Assembly (NCBI GenBank): GCA_030688105.1
Contig: JAUYIV010000266.1
Span: 1-5,629 of the forward strand
DNA from: Actinomycetota bacterium
Lineage (GTDB): Bacteria > Actinomycetota > Acidimicrobiia > Spongiisociales > UBA11373
Reading direction: 5' to 3'
Length of the DNA: 5,629 bases
The translations under genes and the position numbers were made by a program. The notes beneath the pieces were generated by a model that saw only the letters and a list, made by a program, of their open reading frames with translations, was not told the DNA's origin and made no database searches. Position 1 is the first letter of the stretch. Each line of letters begins with the position of its first letter. Below are positions 4,659 through 5,629 of this stretch, piece after piece.

Positions 4659-5629
4659 CTACGAGCAGCCCATCGAGTTGCCACAGTTGAGGCAGCGATA
4701 GCACGACCCGTTGCGCACCGTGATGTGGCCGCAGGTGTCACAGAGGGGGGCGTCCCCCATCATCTCGCCGAGCGCGGTCTGGACCGAGGCGGCCTGGGTG
4801 GAGGTCGCGGCGCCCTTCTTGATCATGGTCACGGGCGGGGCGACGGCATGGTCGTGCCCGTGACCCTTGCCGTTGCCGTTGGCGTTCCTCTTGCCGTTGG
4901 TGGCGGGCACCGGTGGCTTCGCCACCGCGGGGTGATTGATCGGCGCCGTGATCGGCATCTCGTCGTCGAGGCCGAGCTGGACGCCGGCATCGATCGCCAG
5001 GCCGCTGGGCGGCTCGGGCAGCTCACCCACCTCCTTGGGCGGCACCTGCACCAGGTCGGTCCGGCCCAGGTACTCCATGCCGAGGGCGCGGAACACGTAG
5101 TCGATGATCGAGTTGGCCATCTTGATGTTGGGATGGCCCTCCACCATGCCGCGGGGCTCGAACGTCTGGAACGTGAACGACTCCACGAACTCCTCGAGGG
5201 GCACTCCGTACTGGAGGCCCTTCGACACCGCGATGGCGAAGCATCCGAGGATCCCGCGGAGGGTCGCCCCCTCCTTGGCCAGGTCGATGAACAGCTCGCC
5301 GAGCGTGCCGTCGCCGTACTCGCCCGTGCGGAGGAAGACCTTGTGGCCGCCGACCTTCGCCTCCTGGGTCCATCCCTGGCGCCGCGACGGCAGCAGGAAC
5401 CGCGGGCGATTGACCCCGTGGTACGCCTGGGTGGGGCTGACCCCCGGAGCGAACGTGCCGGTGATCACCCGCGCCTCGGCGTCGATGGCCTGGGTGAGCG
5501 CCTCGGGCTCGTCATCGTGGGTGTCGCCCTCCCCGGTGCTCGACGACAGCGGCTGGCTCGCCTTCGAGCCGTCGCGGTAGAGGGCCATCGCCTTGATGCC
5601 GAGCTCGGCCGACAGCCGGTAGGCGTCCT
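4659..5629 (-). CDS. nrdJ: Vitamin B12-dependent (class II) ribonucleoside-diphosphate reductase, C-terminal part
   Basis: The visible 322 residues are the C-terminal part of class II ribonucleotide reductase, which makes deoxyribonucleotides using adenosylcobalamin to generate the active radical and needs no oxygen. The frame is open to the right edge, so the start and the catalytic barrel lie outside. Visible landmarks (numbered from the first visible codon): ELGIKAMALYRDGSKASQPLS (8-28), the end of the catalytic region; KVGGHKVFLRTGEYGDGTLGELFID (91-115) and FAIAVSKGLQYGVPLEEFVESFTFQTFEPRGMVEGH (130-165), conserved in NrdJ; a flexible linker (about 200-265) with an Asn/Gly/Lys/His-rich stretch; and a C-terminal cysteine module with Cys296, 299, 309, 312, 315 and 321, ending NCGNSMGCS. 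This tail is thought to bind zinc and pass reducing equivalents to the active site. No riboswitch or nrdR can be assessed because the 5' end is missing. No frameshift is seen. Confidence 0.95.
   Translation of the reverse strand, partial: DAYRLSAELGIKAMALYRDGSKASQPLSSSTGEGDTHDDEPEALTQAIDAEARVITGTFAPGVSPTQAYHGVNRPRFLLPSRRQGWTQEAKVGGHKVFLRTGEYGDGTLGELFIDLAKEGATLRGILGCFAIAVSKGLQYGVPLEEFVESFTFQTFEPRGMVEGHPNIKMANSIIDYVFRALGMEYLGRTDLVQVPPKEVGELPEPPSGLAIDAGVQLGLDDEMPITAPINHPAVAKPPVPATNGKRNANGNGKGHGHDHAVAPPVTMIKKGAATSTQAASVQTALGEMMGDAPLCDTCGHITVRNGSCYRCLNCGNSMGCS

Overview
The window is GC-rich and compact. It looks like chromosomal DNA of an actinobacterium. The coenzyme B12-type ribonucleotide reductase tail at the right edge (CDTCG, then TVRNGSCYRCLNCGNSMGCS) resembles what I remember of actinobacterial, possibly acidimicrobial, NrdJ proteins. 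That placement is recalled family knowledge, not a search result. I see no tRNA, rRNA, CRISPR array, transposase or phage gene.

Seven protein genes are supported, six on the minus strand. In coordinate order they are: a small VOC/glyoxalase-fold protein (8-385, minus); a DUF2188 protein with a lysine-rich tail (620-913, minus); a YjeF_N-domain NAD(P)H-hydrate epimerase, nnrE (979-1728, minus); a Crp/Fnr-family regulator (1728-2414, minus); a DUF3179 lipoprotein (2553-3746, plus); a histidine phosphatase (3898-4494, minus); and the C-terminal part of the B12-dependent ribonucleotide reductase nrdJ (4659 to the right edge, minus).

The centre is the most interesting part. The regulator and nnrE share one base (TGATG), so they are probably co-transcribed and translationally coupled. 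DUF2188 follows 65 bases later and may belong to the same unit. The DUF3179 lipoprotein is divergent from the regulator across a 138-base interval. That interval holds a TGT-N10-ACA inverted repeat of the size and layout of a Crp site, plus a perfect 12-base palindrome. The regulator has lost the arginine that binds the cyclic-nucleotide phosphate in CRP. The epimerase has two changes in its glycine-rich loop. A locally autoregulated unit of regulator, NAD(P)HX repair enzyme and lipoprotein, sensing something other than cAMP, is a reasonable but untested idea.

Between the convergent lipoprotein and phosphatase genes lies a perfect 11-bp stem-loop, a good candidate for a bidirectional terminator or a dispersed intergenic repeat. 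The other gaps (386-619, 914-978, 4495-4658) are short and hold only weak hairpins and ribosome binding sites. Overall this is mostly ordinary core-genome content, with a few real oddities rather than a clear new defence or mobile system.
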